In this document: positions 1 to 6,926 of the stretch, one piece after another
Numbering within the stretch: the stretch's first letter is position 1
Layout: each line of letters opens with the position of its first letter
Source of the DNA: JBHHWH01 sp046756405
Lineage (GTDB): Bacteria; Actinomycetota; Acidimicrobiia; Spongiisociales; ZC4RG35
Assembly: GCA_046756405.1 (NCBI GenBank)
Contig: JBHHWH010000012.1
Span: forward strand, 1-39,022
Length of the DNA: 39,022 nt
Reading direction: 5' to 3'
The notes under the pieces: generated by a model
Seen by the model: the letters and a program-made list of their open reading frames with translations, nothing else
Databases searched by the model: none
Told to the model about the DNA's origin: nothing
Position numbers and translations under genes: made by a program

Positions 1-284
<284 letters not shown>

Positions 285-621
285 GTAATCCTCCTAAGTC
301 GGATTGGATCTGTTCCTGCAAGTATCCTTCGAGCTGCCTTAGGCGCGTCTCAGAAGAACCTCAAGAATGTGTCAAGGCTCCCTGATCGGGCCCATAGCCC
401 CAAGGCAGACGGCGGTTCCCGTGGAATGGGGCCGGTGGGTGCTGTCGCCTCGTCTTCGGTGACAATGGTCGGGCAAATCCCTGAGGGCCGTCAGAGGGCC
501 TCGACCGTCGGGAGCGGCAGGACTGGTACCAGCCGTTACACCGGCGGCAGAGAGTCGGCCGTCTCCCGGCGGTCACCGACCATCAGACCAAGAATGGTCC
601 AACCCCACCCAAGATGCACCA
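285..621. other. Intergenic stretch without a supported gene
   Basis: About 340 bases between the minus-strand secreted protein and the cupredoxin remnant. Open frames on both strands here translate to Arg/Pro/Ser-rich sequence of the kind expected from non-coding high-GC DNA. It contains the upstream region of the secreted protein gene, with a TTGACA on the minus strand at 375-370. It may also hold the degraded N-terminal part of the cupredoxin, which I cannot recognise in any frame. Confidence 0.6.
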
Positions 622-792
622 ATGAACAGAGATGGGGTCGCCCATACCTGGACCGCCGTCGACGGCGATTTCGACTCAGGGGCTCTCGGCTCGGGGGAGA
701 GCTTTCAGTTCACCATCGACCAGCCGGGGGAGTACGCCTTCTTCTGTTCGATCCACCCTTCGATGATGGAAACAGTCACCGTCTCCGGCTGA
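601..792 (+). pseudogene. Broken plastocyanin-like cupredoxin (C-terminal half)
   Basis: From 622 a frame reads MNRDGVAHTWTAVDGDFDSG and ends at TGA 790-792 with FFCSIHPSMMETVTVSG. This is the second half of a type I copper domain: the first His ligand in VAHTWT, then the Cys-His-Met ligand cluster (C, H, M in FFCSIHPSM). Just upstream, the +1 frame reads CTNEQ, matching the TWTNED motif that normally comes directly before DGVAHT, so a one-base frameshift probably separates the two. No signal peptide or earlier beta strands are recognisable and the ATG at 622 has no ribosome site. Cupredoxins are normally exported electron carriers. This copy looks dead. Confidence 0.6.
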
Positions 793-878
793 CGCTATGA
801 ACCAAACGACGGTTGGGAGCGTATTGGTGGGAGTCAGTCCGAATCCGGACCTCCAACCATCGGAGAGGTGAACCAGCA

Positions 879-1559
879 ATGAAACGGACATCGGTAGCTC
901 TTGCCGGCCTGGCCCTGGTGGCAGCGGCGTGCACTACATCATCGGAGCCGGAGGCAGCCACCACCACCGAGGCGCCCCCTCAGGCGACCACCACCGAGCA
1001 GATGACCCAACGTCCTGCCACCTTCCCTGCTGAGGTGGTATTCGAGGCGCAGACTTCGGACGGTTCCACGATCGTGGTGGCGTCGGTGACTCTGCCGGCC
1101 TCGGGGTTTGTCGCCGTTCGCTCCAACTCCGACGGCAAGCCCGGTCCGGTGATCGGCCACTCCGAGCTGCTGCCTGTGGGAACGTCGACTGATGTTGTGA
1201 TCACCCTCGATCAACCGTTGGAGGCGACCGGTCTGGTCTTCCCGATGGTCCGCATCGACATGGACGGCGACGGCGAGTACACGTTCATGCCGCCGGACAA
1301 CGCGGTGGACATTCCGCTTGCTAGTGGTGAGATAGTGGTTGACCAGCGAGCCTGGGGTACCGAGGTGGTCCTGGAGCTCGACGGGCTTCCCCCGGCTGGC
1401 TCCTATTCCGCCTGGGCGATCGACGAGGCGGGCAACTGGCACCAGGTCGCCACCTGGGGTCCCACGCCCAACTACTCGGTCGTGGTCACCGGAGCCTCGT
1501 CTCTCAACTTCTCGGACCTCGACCGGATAGTGGTGACCAGGGTGATCGGGAGCGGTTGA
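879..1559 (+). CDS. DUF7282-type lipoprotein
   Basis: The start is the ATG at 879, behind GAGAGGTG; a longer frame from 813 would bury the signal peptide. The N-terminus is a lipoprotein signal with lipobox LVAAAC (Cys18), followed by a Thr/Glu/Pro linker. Residues about 50-150 resemble the DUF7282 domain: EAQTSDGSTIVVASVTLP, then GFVAVRSN, and a DMDGDGEYTF segment. The C-terminal ~75 residues (WGTEVVLELDGLPPAGSY, later LDRIVVTR) resemble the extracytoplasmic C-terminal domain seen in RskA-like anti-sigma factors and related proteins. It is probably anchored to the outer face of the membrane. The function is unknown and no operon partner is evident. About 226 residues. Confidence 0.75.
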   Translation: MKRTSVALAGLALVAAACTTSSEPEAATTTEAPPQATTTEQMTQRPATFPAEVVFEAQTSDGSTIVVASVTLPASGFVAVRSNSDGKPGPVIGHSELLPVGTSTDVVITLDQPLEATGLVFPMVRIDMDGDGEYTFMPPDNAVDIPLASGEIVVDQRAWGTEVVLELDGLPPAGSYSAWAIDEAGNWHQVATWGPTPNYSVVVTGASSLNFSDLDRIVVTRVIGSG

Positions 1560-1591
1560 TCCTTGAGGCTCGACCCAACGACGCCTGACCT

Positions 1592-1945
1592 CTAAAAGGC
1601 CTCTCTTCCAGTCTCCAGGATGGCTCTGATCTTCTTCTCCACTTCAGGAGGTACCACGCTGTCGGGATCTCGCAGGTCAGAAAGACTCGTCTGGGCGTCG
1701 ACCAAGGTGGCGTAGAGGGGCGGACAGGTGGGGCAGGTCTTCAGGTGCGCCTCCACGAGGTGGGCAGTGGGGTCGTTGAGGGCACCATCGAGGTACTCGG
1801 AGATGTGCTTTCGGGCATCCCAGCATCTCCACGGCACTCCTTTGAGTTCCTTGCGTCGCTCATACCCTTCAGCGAGGGCGGTGGCCAGGGCCATCCGGCC
1901 ACGGCGCAGTCTCTGTTTGGCGGCGTGCAGGCTGATGCCCCGCAA
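1592..1945 (-). CDS. Zinc-finger (zf-HC2) protein carrying the tail of a sigma-70 region 4; probably truncated
   Basis: The frame opens at TTG 1945 (earlier in-frame sequence has no start before a stop near 2065). Its first residues, with the untranslated codons before them, read NAEVAGLRGISLHAAKQRL, the recognition helix end of an ECF sigma factor region 4. About 45 residues later comes an anti-sigma zinc-binding zf-HC2 motif: CWDARKHISEYLDG, then HLKTCPTC (His-x3-Cys-x2-Cys). Sigma factors with a C-terminal zf-HC2-like domain exist in actinobacteria. Here regions 2 and most of 4 are missing, so the piece is either a decayed gene or a small orphan zinc-binding regulator. No SD is visible at the TTG. 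Confidence 0.5.
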   Translation of the reverse strand: MRGISLHAAKQRLRRGRMALATALAEGYERRKELKGVPWRCWDARKHISEYLDGALNDPTAHLVEAHLKTCPTCPPLYATLVDAQTSLSDLRDPDSVVPPEVEKKIRAILETGREAF

Positions 1946-1986
1946 CCCGGCGACCTCGGCGTTGTCCAGCCTTCGGCGGTTGGCAC

Positions 1987-2195
1987 CTATGCAGAGACCG
2001 GAACCACTCCGGTGAGGAGAACGCCACCGACCAGCAGGGTTGTGGCCGCCGCTAGATTCCCCGCCTCAGGCACCCAAGGGGGTAGCCCAAATTGGCTTGG
2101 AGCATCAGACCGATACCGGCTCCAAAAGCCACCAACCCTGCGACGAGCTGGATCAGACGACGCGGTATCTTCTCGCCTCGCACGGGAATGAACAT
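1987..2195 (-). pseudogene. Frameshifted remnant of a YczE/YitT-like membrane protein
   Basis: On the minus strand an ATG at 2195 gives 47 residues including PRRLIQLVAGLVAFGAGIGL and LQANLGYPLG, then a stop at 2054-2052. This resembles the first transmembrane helix and the following A-x-LG-x-x-P motif of YczE-type membrane proteins. The next hydrophobic segment (NLAAATTLLVGGVLLTGVVP) continues in a different frame and ends at 1989-1987. The rest of the roughly 200-residue family is absent. The family assignment rests on one helix and is tentative. Confidence 0.35.
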
Positions 2196-2242
2196 GGGTC
2201 GCTGAACGCTAACCGTGGGGACCCGTTACCAGAGGAGGTACC

Positions 2243-2917
2243 TTGGCCATCGACTTCACCGTTTACGACGGGGCTGGAAACCTGTGGACGCTGTCGGATC
2301 ACCTCCAGGCCGCGGCGGTGATCACCTTTCACCGCGGCGACTTCTGAACGTACTGTCACGGCCAGTTGGCCGTCATGGCACTGAAGCACCACGAGTTCCT
2401 GGGGAAAGGGGCGCGGGTGTTCGCGATGAGCGCGGACACTGCCGGACAGAACTCGGCGGTGATGGAGAAGCTGGCTCTCACCTTCCCCGTCCTCTCCGAC
2501 CCTGACCGGTCCCGGGCGATCACTCCCCTGGGTTTCGCCGACGAGAAGGACCCCCGCCAGATAGCGCGCCCGTCGGTGCTTATTGTCGATCCCGATGGCG
2601 AGGAGGTGTTCCGGTTCGTGGGCAGGGACTTCGCTGATCGCCCCGATGAGGACCGCCTCCTGGAAGCCGTCGCCGCCCTCGACTTGCCGCCCACAACCCA
2701 GGAACCTCCAGTGGTGGGCGAGGCCAAGCCGGGGAAGAAGGCATACCCCCTTGAAGGACTATCGCCCTACTTCACCGGGGCCGGCCTTGCCGTCTATGCC
2801 CTCAGGCAGAGGCACCGCGACATCAGCAAGGAGTTCTCTGAGGACGCGAAGGCCTACGGCCAGATGGTTGCCCGATACCGCGAGGCATTGTCGGCAGTGG
2901 AGGACCGCAGGACGTAA
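2243..2917 (+). CDS. Candidate selenocysteine-containing peroxiredoxin-like protein (in-frame TGA at 2345)
   Basis: The frame starts at TTG 2243, four bases after AGGAGGT, and runs to TAA 2915 with one internal TGA at 2345-2347. Reading the TGA as selenocysteine gives 224 residues of an AhpC/TSA-family protein: DFTVYDGAGNLWTLSDHL, then FHRGDF-U35-TYC38-HGQL. In relatives this motif is RGxWCPYC, so the TGA sits precisely on the peroxidatic cysteine, with the second Cys kept (U-x-x-C). Downstream homology is intact and in frame: VFAMSADT, FPVLSDPDRSRAI and SVLIVDPDGEEVFRFVG. A hairpin meeting bacterial SECIS rules follows the TGA. About 70 unassigned C-terminal residues follow the domain. UxxC peroxiredoxin-like selenoproteins are known in other bacteria. 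SelA, SelB, SelD and tRNA-Sec are not in this window, so recoding is inferred; a nonsense pseudogene is the alternative. Automated callers would truncate it. It abuts lutA. Confidence 0.75.
2354..2380 (+). promoter_or_regulatory. Putative bacterial SECIS hairpin
   Basis: ACGGCC (2358-2363) pairs perfectly with GGCCGT (2368-2373) around the four-base loop AGTT. A lower stem TGTC (2354-2357) pairs with GGCA (2377-2380, one G-U pair) across a three-base CAT bulge (2374-2376). The loop begins 16 bases after the TGA, and a G is among the first two loop bases. Both agree with the published consensus for bacterial selenocysteine insertion elements: loop 16-37 bases downstream, G in the first two loop positions. 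The hairpin lies inside the coding sequence, as is usual in bacteria. Confidence 0.6.
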
Positions 2918-2918
2918 C

Positions 2919-3653
2919 GTGGCGCCCATGGAGGGTCCCAAGGTCCAACTAGTGGTCACCTGCCTGGTGGATGCCTTGGCGCCCCAAGTGGGCCGGGCCA
3001 CGCTATCGGTCCTGGAGAAGGCCGGCTGCCAGGTCGAGTTTCCCCCCGGCCAGACCTGCTGCGGTCAGCCCGCCTTCAACGTGGGACTCCTCGACGAAGC
3101 GACGGAGATGGCAGCCCACACCCTGGATGTGCTCGACGCGACGGAGGGCTCCATCGTCCTGCCCTCAGGCTCGTGTACCGAGATGATCGTCCACCACTAC
3201 CCGGAACTGGTCGCCGGGACTGCCAGGGAGGAGCAGGCCAGCCGGGTGGCGGCGAGGACCCGGGAGCTGACGCAATTCCTCGTCGACGACCTCAACGCCG
3301 ATGTCACCGCGTTTTGTTCCGGCTGCTCCGTCGCCTACCACTACTCCTGTCACGGGCTTCGCGGCCTGGGCCTGGCCGGCCAGGCTGACCACCTGCTCCA
3401 GCAGGTGGACCGGGTCGATCTGGAGGGCGACAGGGAGTGCTGTGGCTTCGGTGGGCTGTTTTCGGTGGAGATGGGACCGCTCTCGGCGGCGATCATGGAC
3501 GAGAAGCTGGAACGGGTCGAGGCGTCGGGGGCCGATGTGCTCGTAGGTGGCGACATCTCCTGCCTGATCCACATGGAGGGAGGGCTCCGCCGACGCGGCT
3601 CCGAGATCAAGGTCAGGCACATCGCCGAGCTGCTCGCCGGAGGAGAGGAATGA
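2919..3653 (+). CDS. lutA: Lactate utilization protein A (LutA/YkgE), Fe-S protein with two CCG domains
   Basis: LutA is part of the LutABC complex that oxidises L-lactate to pyruvate. Two cysteine-rich CCG domains are visible. The first has VTCLVD, QTCCGQPAFN and PSGSC; the second has YHYSCHGLR, ECCGFGG and GGDISCLIH, the usual LutA pattern. The length of about 244 residues is normal. I place the start at GTG 2919, six bases after AGGA; ATG 2928 is an in-frame alternative. It begins one base after the peroxiredoxin stop and its TGA overlaps the lutB ATG (ATGA), so it is translationally coupled on both sides. Confidence 0.9.
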   Translation: MAPMEGPKVQLVVTCLVDALAPQVGRATLSVLEKAGCQVEFPPGQTCCGQPAFNVGLLDEATEMAAHTLDVLDATEGSIVLPSGSCTEMIVHHYPELVAGTAREEQASRVAARTRELTQFLVDDLNADVTAFCSGCSVAYHYSCHGLRGLGLAGQADHLLQQVDRVDLEGDRECCGFGGLFSVEMGPLSAAIMDEKLERVEASGADVLVGGDISCLIHMEGGLRRRGSEIKVRHIAELLAGGEE

Positions 3654-5050
3654 GTCAGCCTGTCCGTTTTGTCGAGCGCGCTGAGCGCCTCCTGGGAAGT
3701 CACGAAGCGGCCGCCGTCGACCGGGGGATGCGGCATATGACTTCGATGAGGGACCGTGTAGCCGCAGAGTTCCCCCTCATGGAGGATCTGCGGGACCGGG
3801 CCCGCAGTATCCGCCTTCATCCCCTCGCCCACCTCGACCGTCTCCTGGGCCGGTTCGCCGACGAGGTGACCGTCCGCGGCGGCAACGTCCACTTCGCTGC
3901 CGACCCCGACGAGGCGAACAGGATCGTCGCCGGCATCCTCGAACGCGCCGGAGCAAAGCTGGTAGTGAAGTCGAAGTCGATGGTCTCCGAGGAGATCGAG
4001 CTGAACCAACATCTCGAAGCAGAGGGAGTGGAGGTGGTAGAGACCGACCTGGGCGAGTTCATCGCCCAGCTCGCCGGGGACACCCCCAGCCACATCATCG
4101 CCCCTGTGCTCCACATGACCCGCCAGGATGTGGGCCGGCTCTTCGCCGAGAAGCTGGAAGTGGACTACACCGACGACCCGGCAGAGCTGAACCAGATAGC
4201 CCGAAACCACCTGCGGGATATCTTCCTCCGCGCCGACGCCGGCATCTCCGGGGTGAACCTCGCCATGGCCGAGTCCGGATCGATCGTCGTGGTCACCAAC
4301 GAGGGCAACGGAAGGCTGGTTACCACCGCCCCCCGGGTGCACATCGCCCTGATGGGCATGGAGCGCATGGTTGCTTCCTGGAAGGATGCCGCGGTCATCC
4401 TCGAGATCCTCGCCAGGTCCGCCACCGGCCAAAGACTCTCCGTCTACACCAATGTGATCACCGGACCCCGCAGGCCCGGTGACGCGGACGGCCCCGATGA
4501 GCTTCACGTCGTCATCATCGACAACGGTCGCTCCGAGATCCTCGGCGGGCCCACCGCCGAGATCCTTGCCTGTATTCGCTGCGGCGCCTGCCTGAACGTC
4601 TGTCCTGTCTTCCGCACTGTGGGCGGCCACGCCTACGGAACCGTCTACTCGGGTCCCGTGGGGTCGGTGGTTACCCCGGGGCTGGCCGGGATGGACCCCT
4701 GGTGGGACCTGCCCTTCGCCTCCACCCTGTGTGGTGCCTGCGAGGAGGTTTGCCCGGTACGGATCAGGATCCCTTCTCTCCTCCTCGAACTTCGGGCACG
4801 GGCTGCCGCCGAGGGGAGACTCCCCGGCTGGCTCAACCGGGGGATCAGCCGGTATACGAGGGCCGCTGTTGAGTCGCGTCGCTGGCGCCGGGCCAAGAGG
4901 TGGGCAGCAGTCCTGGCTCGACCCCTGGCCCGTAGGGGATGGATTCGCCGGCTTCCCGGTAGGGGGAGGGAATGGACCCGCTACCGGGACCTGCCGGCAC
5001 CGGCGCCCCAGTCTTTCGGTGAGTGGTGGGAGGAGAACCGTGGACCGTGA
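3650..5050 (+). CDS. lutB: Lactate utilization protein B (LutB), ferredoxin-type Fe-S protein
   Basis: About 466 residues. The N-terminal two thirds is the LUD domain (NVHFAADPDEANRIVAGIL, KSKSMVSEEIELN, GVNLAMAESGSIVVVTNEGN). It is followed by two [4Fe-4S] ferredoxin motifs: CIRCGACLNVCP and CGACEEVCPVRI. This is the normal LutB architecture. LutB is the electron-handling core of the lactate dehydrogenase complex in the cytoplasm. The ATG at 3650 overlaps the lutA stop by four bases. The last 11 bases overlap lutC, and the lutC ribosome site (GGGAGGAG) lies inside this gene. Confidence 0.93.
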   Translation: MSQPVRFVERAERLLGSHEAAAVDRGMRHMTSMRDRVAAEFPLMEDLRDRARSIRLHPLAHLDRLLGRFADEVTVRGGNVHFAADPDEANRIVAGILERAGAKLVVKSKSMVSEEIELNQHLEAEGVEVVETDLGEFIAQLAGDTPSHIIAPVLHMTRQDVGRLFAEKLEVDYTDDPAELNQIARNHLRDIFLRADAGISGVNLAMAESGSIVVVTNEGNGRLVTTAPRVHIALMGMERMVASWKDAAVILEILARSATGQRLSVYTNVITGPRRPGDADGPDELHVVIIDNGRSEILGGPTAEILACIRCGACLNVCPVFRTVGGHAYGTVYSGPVGSVVTPGLAGMDPWWDLPFASTLCGACEEVCPVRIRIPSLLLELRARAAAEGRLPGWLNRGISRYTRAAVESRRWRRAKRWAAVLARPLARRGWIRRLPGRGREWTRYRDLPAPAPQSFGEWWEENRGP

Positions 5051-5696
5051 CACCTTTCTCGCCCGGGTCGGTCAGGCGGCCATGGGATCGAAGCTTCCCC
5101 TCCCAGCCGAACAGCCTGGCCCCCTACCCGAGATCGACGACGGGGAAGACCTCCTGGCCCTGTTCCGGCGCCGGGCCGTCGAAGTGGACGCCGTGGTGCA
5201 CGGGCCCGTGTCCCGTTCCGGAGCAGCCCGGGCGGTGGTGGGGATCGCCGCCGGCCATGGAGCTGTCTCTTTCATGGCCTGGGACGATCTACCGGCCTCG
5301 GGAGTGGTGCCGGCGTTGATCGAAGCCGGCCTGAAACGGGTCGACCACCAGGTGCCTGAAGATGGCCGGGTGGCCCATCACAGCTCCTACCGCCGGCTCG
5401 ACCTGGGCGTCACCGGTTCGTTGGCCGGGCTGGCCGAAAGCGGGAGCGTGGCCCTCACCCACGGCGCGGGGCGCCCCCGGATGGCGAGCCTGGTTCCGGA
5501 GATACACGTGGCGCTGGTGGAGGTGGAGACCATGGAGAGGACGCTGGCCCACTGGGCGGAGAAACATCCCGAGGCGGTCAGAGACACCACCAACCTGGTG
5601 GTCGTCACCGGGCCCAGCCGCACCGGGGACATCGAACTCCAGCTCAACCTGGGAGTTCATGGTCCCCGCCACCTCCACATCGTTCTGATGGGCTGA
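5040..5696 (+). CDS. lutC: Lactate utilization protein C (LutC), LUD domain
   Basis: About 218 residues, start GTG 5040 placed behind GGGAGGAG and overlapping lutB. The C-terminal half carries the conserved LUD features: LDLGVTGSLAGLAESGSVAL, HVALVEVETMERTL, and near the end TGPSRTGDIELQLNLGVHGP, the signature of LutC/YkgG. With lutA and lutB it completes an operon for growth on lactate. No LldP-type permease or LutR regulator is adjacent. The operon seems to start with the peroxiredoxin-like gene, which may protect the Fe-S enzymes from peroxide (inference). Confidence 0.92.
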   Translation: MDRDTFLARVGQAAMGSKLPLPAEQPGPLPEIDDGEDLLALFRRRAVEVDAVVHGPVSRSGAARAVVGIAAGHGAVSFMAWDDLPASGVVPALIEAGLKRVDHQVPEDGRVAHHSSYRRLDLGVTGSLAGLAESGSVALTHGAGRPRMASLVPEIHVALVEVETMERTLAHWAEKHPEAVRDTTNLVVVTGPSRTGDIELQLNLGVHGPRHLHIVLMG

Positions 5697-5831
5697 GTCC
5701 GATCGGACCTGGTGGGAGGCTGAAAGTCCCTGCTGCCCTGGTGAAAGTCCCGCGGTTCTTCGGTCCTTGTCCTCTGGTGCCCGTGGGCTCGCATACCCGA
5801 CGATGTTGGTGTGCTCCCCAGGAGAGCGAGG

Positions 5832-6008
5832 TCAGACAAAGGAGCTGGACCAATGAAGCACCCCTACCAGCATGGTCAAAGGCCAGCGGCCTTTGGTCTC
5901 TGTGGCTGCTTCTAACCAGTCCCCAGTGGTCAACTCGACCACGACAGCAACCGGCGGCGTCTCCGGGTGGAAGGGGACTCCGTCGGCCTGCACAAGGTCG
6001 AGGCCCAT
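5832..6008 (-). CDS. Possible small ORF or 3' remnant, unknown function
   Basis: The minus-strand frame reads MGLDLVQADGVPFHPETPPV, then VVVELTTGDWLEAATETKGR, and stops at 5834-5832 (58 residues from ATG 6008). The open frame and plausible amino-acid composition extend upstream without a start (LRKLTKVAEE), suggesting the 3' end of a once longer gene. The 8-bp hairpin at 5877 falls inside it. No family recognised; it could be non-coding. Confidence 0.25.
   Translation of the reverse strand: MGLDLVQADGVPFHPETPPVAVVVELTTGDWLEAATETKGRWPLTMLVGVLHWSSSFV
5877..5895. terminator. Perfect 8-bp hairpin, possible terminator for lutC
   Basis: CAAAGGCC (5877-5884) pairs with GGCCTTTG (5888-5895) around loop AGC. 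It lies 180 bases after the lutC stop. There is no run of T after either arm, so a classic intrinsic terminator is not demonstrated. Confidence 0.35.
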
Positions 6009-6097
6009 CTCCTCGGCGACCTTCGTTAGCTTGCGGAGGATCAGGGGGTCAGAGGTGAGGGCAGGATCATTGCCACACCGCTCCGGCGGGTCGGAGC

Positions 6098-6433
6098 TCA
6101 GCCGGCAGCCGTTTTGGTGGTCGCAGCGGCAGGAGGTGCGAGTTGGTCGGCCATCACCTCGCGGAGCAAGTCCAGGGCCTCGATGATCTTCGGCGAGGTC
6201 AGGGAGTAGTAGACGAACTGGCCGTTCCTCTGTCGTCGTACCAGGCCCTTGTCCCGCAGGATCCCCAGGTGTTGGGAGACGTTCGACTGGGGGAGCCGCA
6301 GCTCGTCACAGATGTCCGACACCGACATTGGGCCGTCACGGAGGGCGTTGATGATCAGCAGCCGTTTCGGGTCGGCGAGGCCCTTGCAGACGCTGGCGTG
6401 GAGCCGGTCGAGCTCCTGCCTCACGGAGTCCAT
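6098..6433 (-). CDS. ArsR/SmtB-family transcriptional regulator, likely repressor of the sHdr operon
   Basis: 111 residues, typical length. The winged-helix core is clear: LADPKRLLIINALRDGPMSV, then SDICDELRLPQSNVSQHLGI, LRDKGLVRRQRNGQFVYYSL. It has two cysteines, Cys16 and Cys42. Cys42, in the helix before the recognition helix, matches the position of one sulfur-sensing cysteine in sulfane-sulfur sensors of the SqrR/BigR/sHdrR kind. The usual second one near the C-terminus is missing, unless Cys16 replaces it. The gene is divergent from tusA across a 239-base region holding a promoter and inverted repeat, the arrangement expected for a local repressor that releases DNA when reactive sulfur accumulates. 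Control of the operon is inference from position. Confidence 0.85.
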   Translation of the reverse strand: MDSVRQELDRLHASVCKGLADPKRLLIINALRDGPMSVSDICDELRLPQSNVSQHLGILRDKGLVRRQRNGQFVYYSLTSPKIIEALDLLREVMADQLAPPAAATTKTAAG

Positions 6434-6531
6434 ACCCCCAATATGCCAGAAAGTGGTGGCCGGGGAAAGGCGAAACGGCCTCTCACGGAGCGAAACATTG
6501 GACGGAAGGCGACAAACCAGACAAAAAAGGG

Positions 6532-6560
6532 TTGACGCCTTGCCGTCTCTTCTCCATACT
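6532..6560 (+). promoter_or_regulatory. Promoter of the tusA-sHdr operon
   Basis: TTGACG (6532-6537) and CATACT (6555-6560) are separated by 17 bases, a good housekeeping-sigma promoter. Transcription would start near 6567, giving a leader of about 105 bases before tusA. It overlaps the left side of the candidate operator. Confidence 0.6.
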
Positions 6561-6570
6561 CGAAGCAGGC

Positions 6571-6598
6571 ATATGCGGGTATCTGCGTATCTGCATAT
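6571..6598. promoter_or_regulatory. Candidate operator: inverted repeat ATATGC-N16-GCATAT
   Basis: ATATGC (6571-6576) and its reverse complement GCATAT (6593-6598) flank a tandem direct repeat GTATCTGC GTATCTGC. The site sits just downstream of the -10 box at the expected start of transcription, so a bound ArsR-type dimer would block initiation. The length and AT-rich half-sites fit ArsR-family operators. Binding is untested. Confidence 0.5.
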
Positions 6599-6672
6599 TT
6601 GTTGTGAGTTTTCGGGACGCGCCGGCGGGTTTGCCGGTACATTGTGGCCGAGAAACTGGGAAAGGAGCAGAG

Positions 6673-6915
6673 TTGACCACCCAGATCGAAGCGGACAAGG
6701 TGCTTGATTGCACAGGCCTCCTCTGTCCGATTCCCGTCGTTAAGACCTCCAAGGCGATCAAGGAGATCGAGGTCGGCCAGATCCTCCACATGGTCGCCAC
6801 GGACCCTGGAGCACCCCCCGACATGGAGGCCTGGGTCCGTCAGACCGGACACGAAATGGTCGGCAAAACCGAAGAGGACGGAAAGTACCTGTTCTGGTTC
6901 AAGAGGACCCACTAG
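6673..6915 (+). CDS. tusA: TusA-family sulfur carrier protein
   Basis: 80 residues from TTG 6673, which follows AAAGGAG at the right distance. Longer frames from 6532 would run through the promoter. The catalytic motif LLCPIPVVK (Cys18 in CPxP) is the persulfide-carrying site of TusA; Cys13 lies just before it. In sulfur oxidisers TusA transfers cytoplasmic sulfane sulfur between rhodanese/DsrE proteins and the sHdr or rDsr machinery. It is first in the operon and followed 11 bases later by the first DsrE gene, a common tusA-dsrE arrangement in sHdr clusters. Confidence 0.92.
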   Translation: MTTQIEADKVLDCTGLLCPIPVVKTSKAIKEIEVGQILHMVATDPGAPPDMEAWVRQTGHEMVGKTEEDGKYLFWFKRTH

Positions 6916-6926
6916 GAGGCACCCAC

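Larger units (their letters stand above)
5697..6097. other. Intergenic region between lutC and arsR; mostly unassigned
   Basis: Convergent 3' ends of lutC and the ArsR-family gene. It holds a nine-base direct repeat GAAAGTCCC (near 5723 and 5742), the 8-bp hairpin at 5877-5895, and on the minus strand a short open frame (5832-6008). A terminator role for the hairpin is possible but it has no T-tract. I see no other gene. Confidence 0.5.

Noticed and set aside
369..800. 143-codon plus-strand ORF
   Set aside because: Composition is Arg/Pro/Ser-rich. Real homology in this span (cupredoxin) is in another frame; only CTNEQ in this ORF looks like part of that gene.
2366..2917. Peroxiredoxin-like gene starting at TTG 2366
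   Set aside because: It would lack the first beta strands and the active-site motif and has no ribosome site; homology continues upstream through the TGA to TTG 2243.
3350..5053. 567-codon open frame on the minus strand opposite lutA/lutB
   Set aside because: lutA and lutB have full Fe-S and LUD motifs on the plus strand; the minus frame has low-complexity composition and no recognisable domain.
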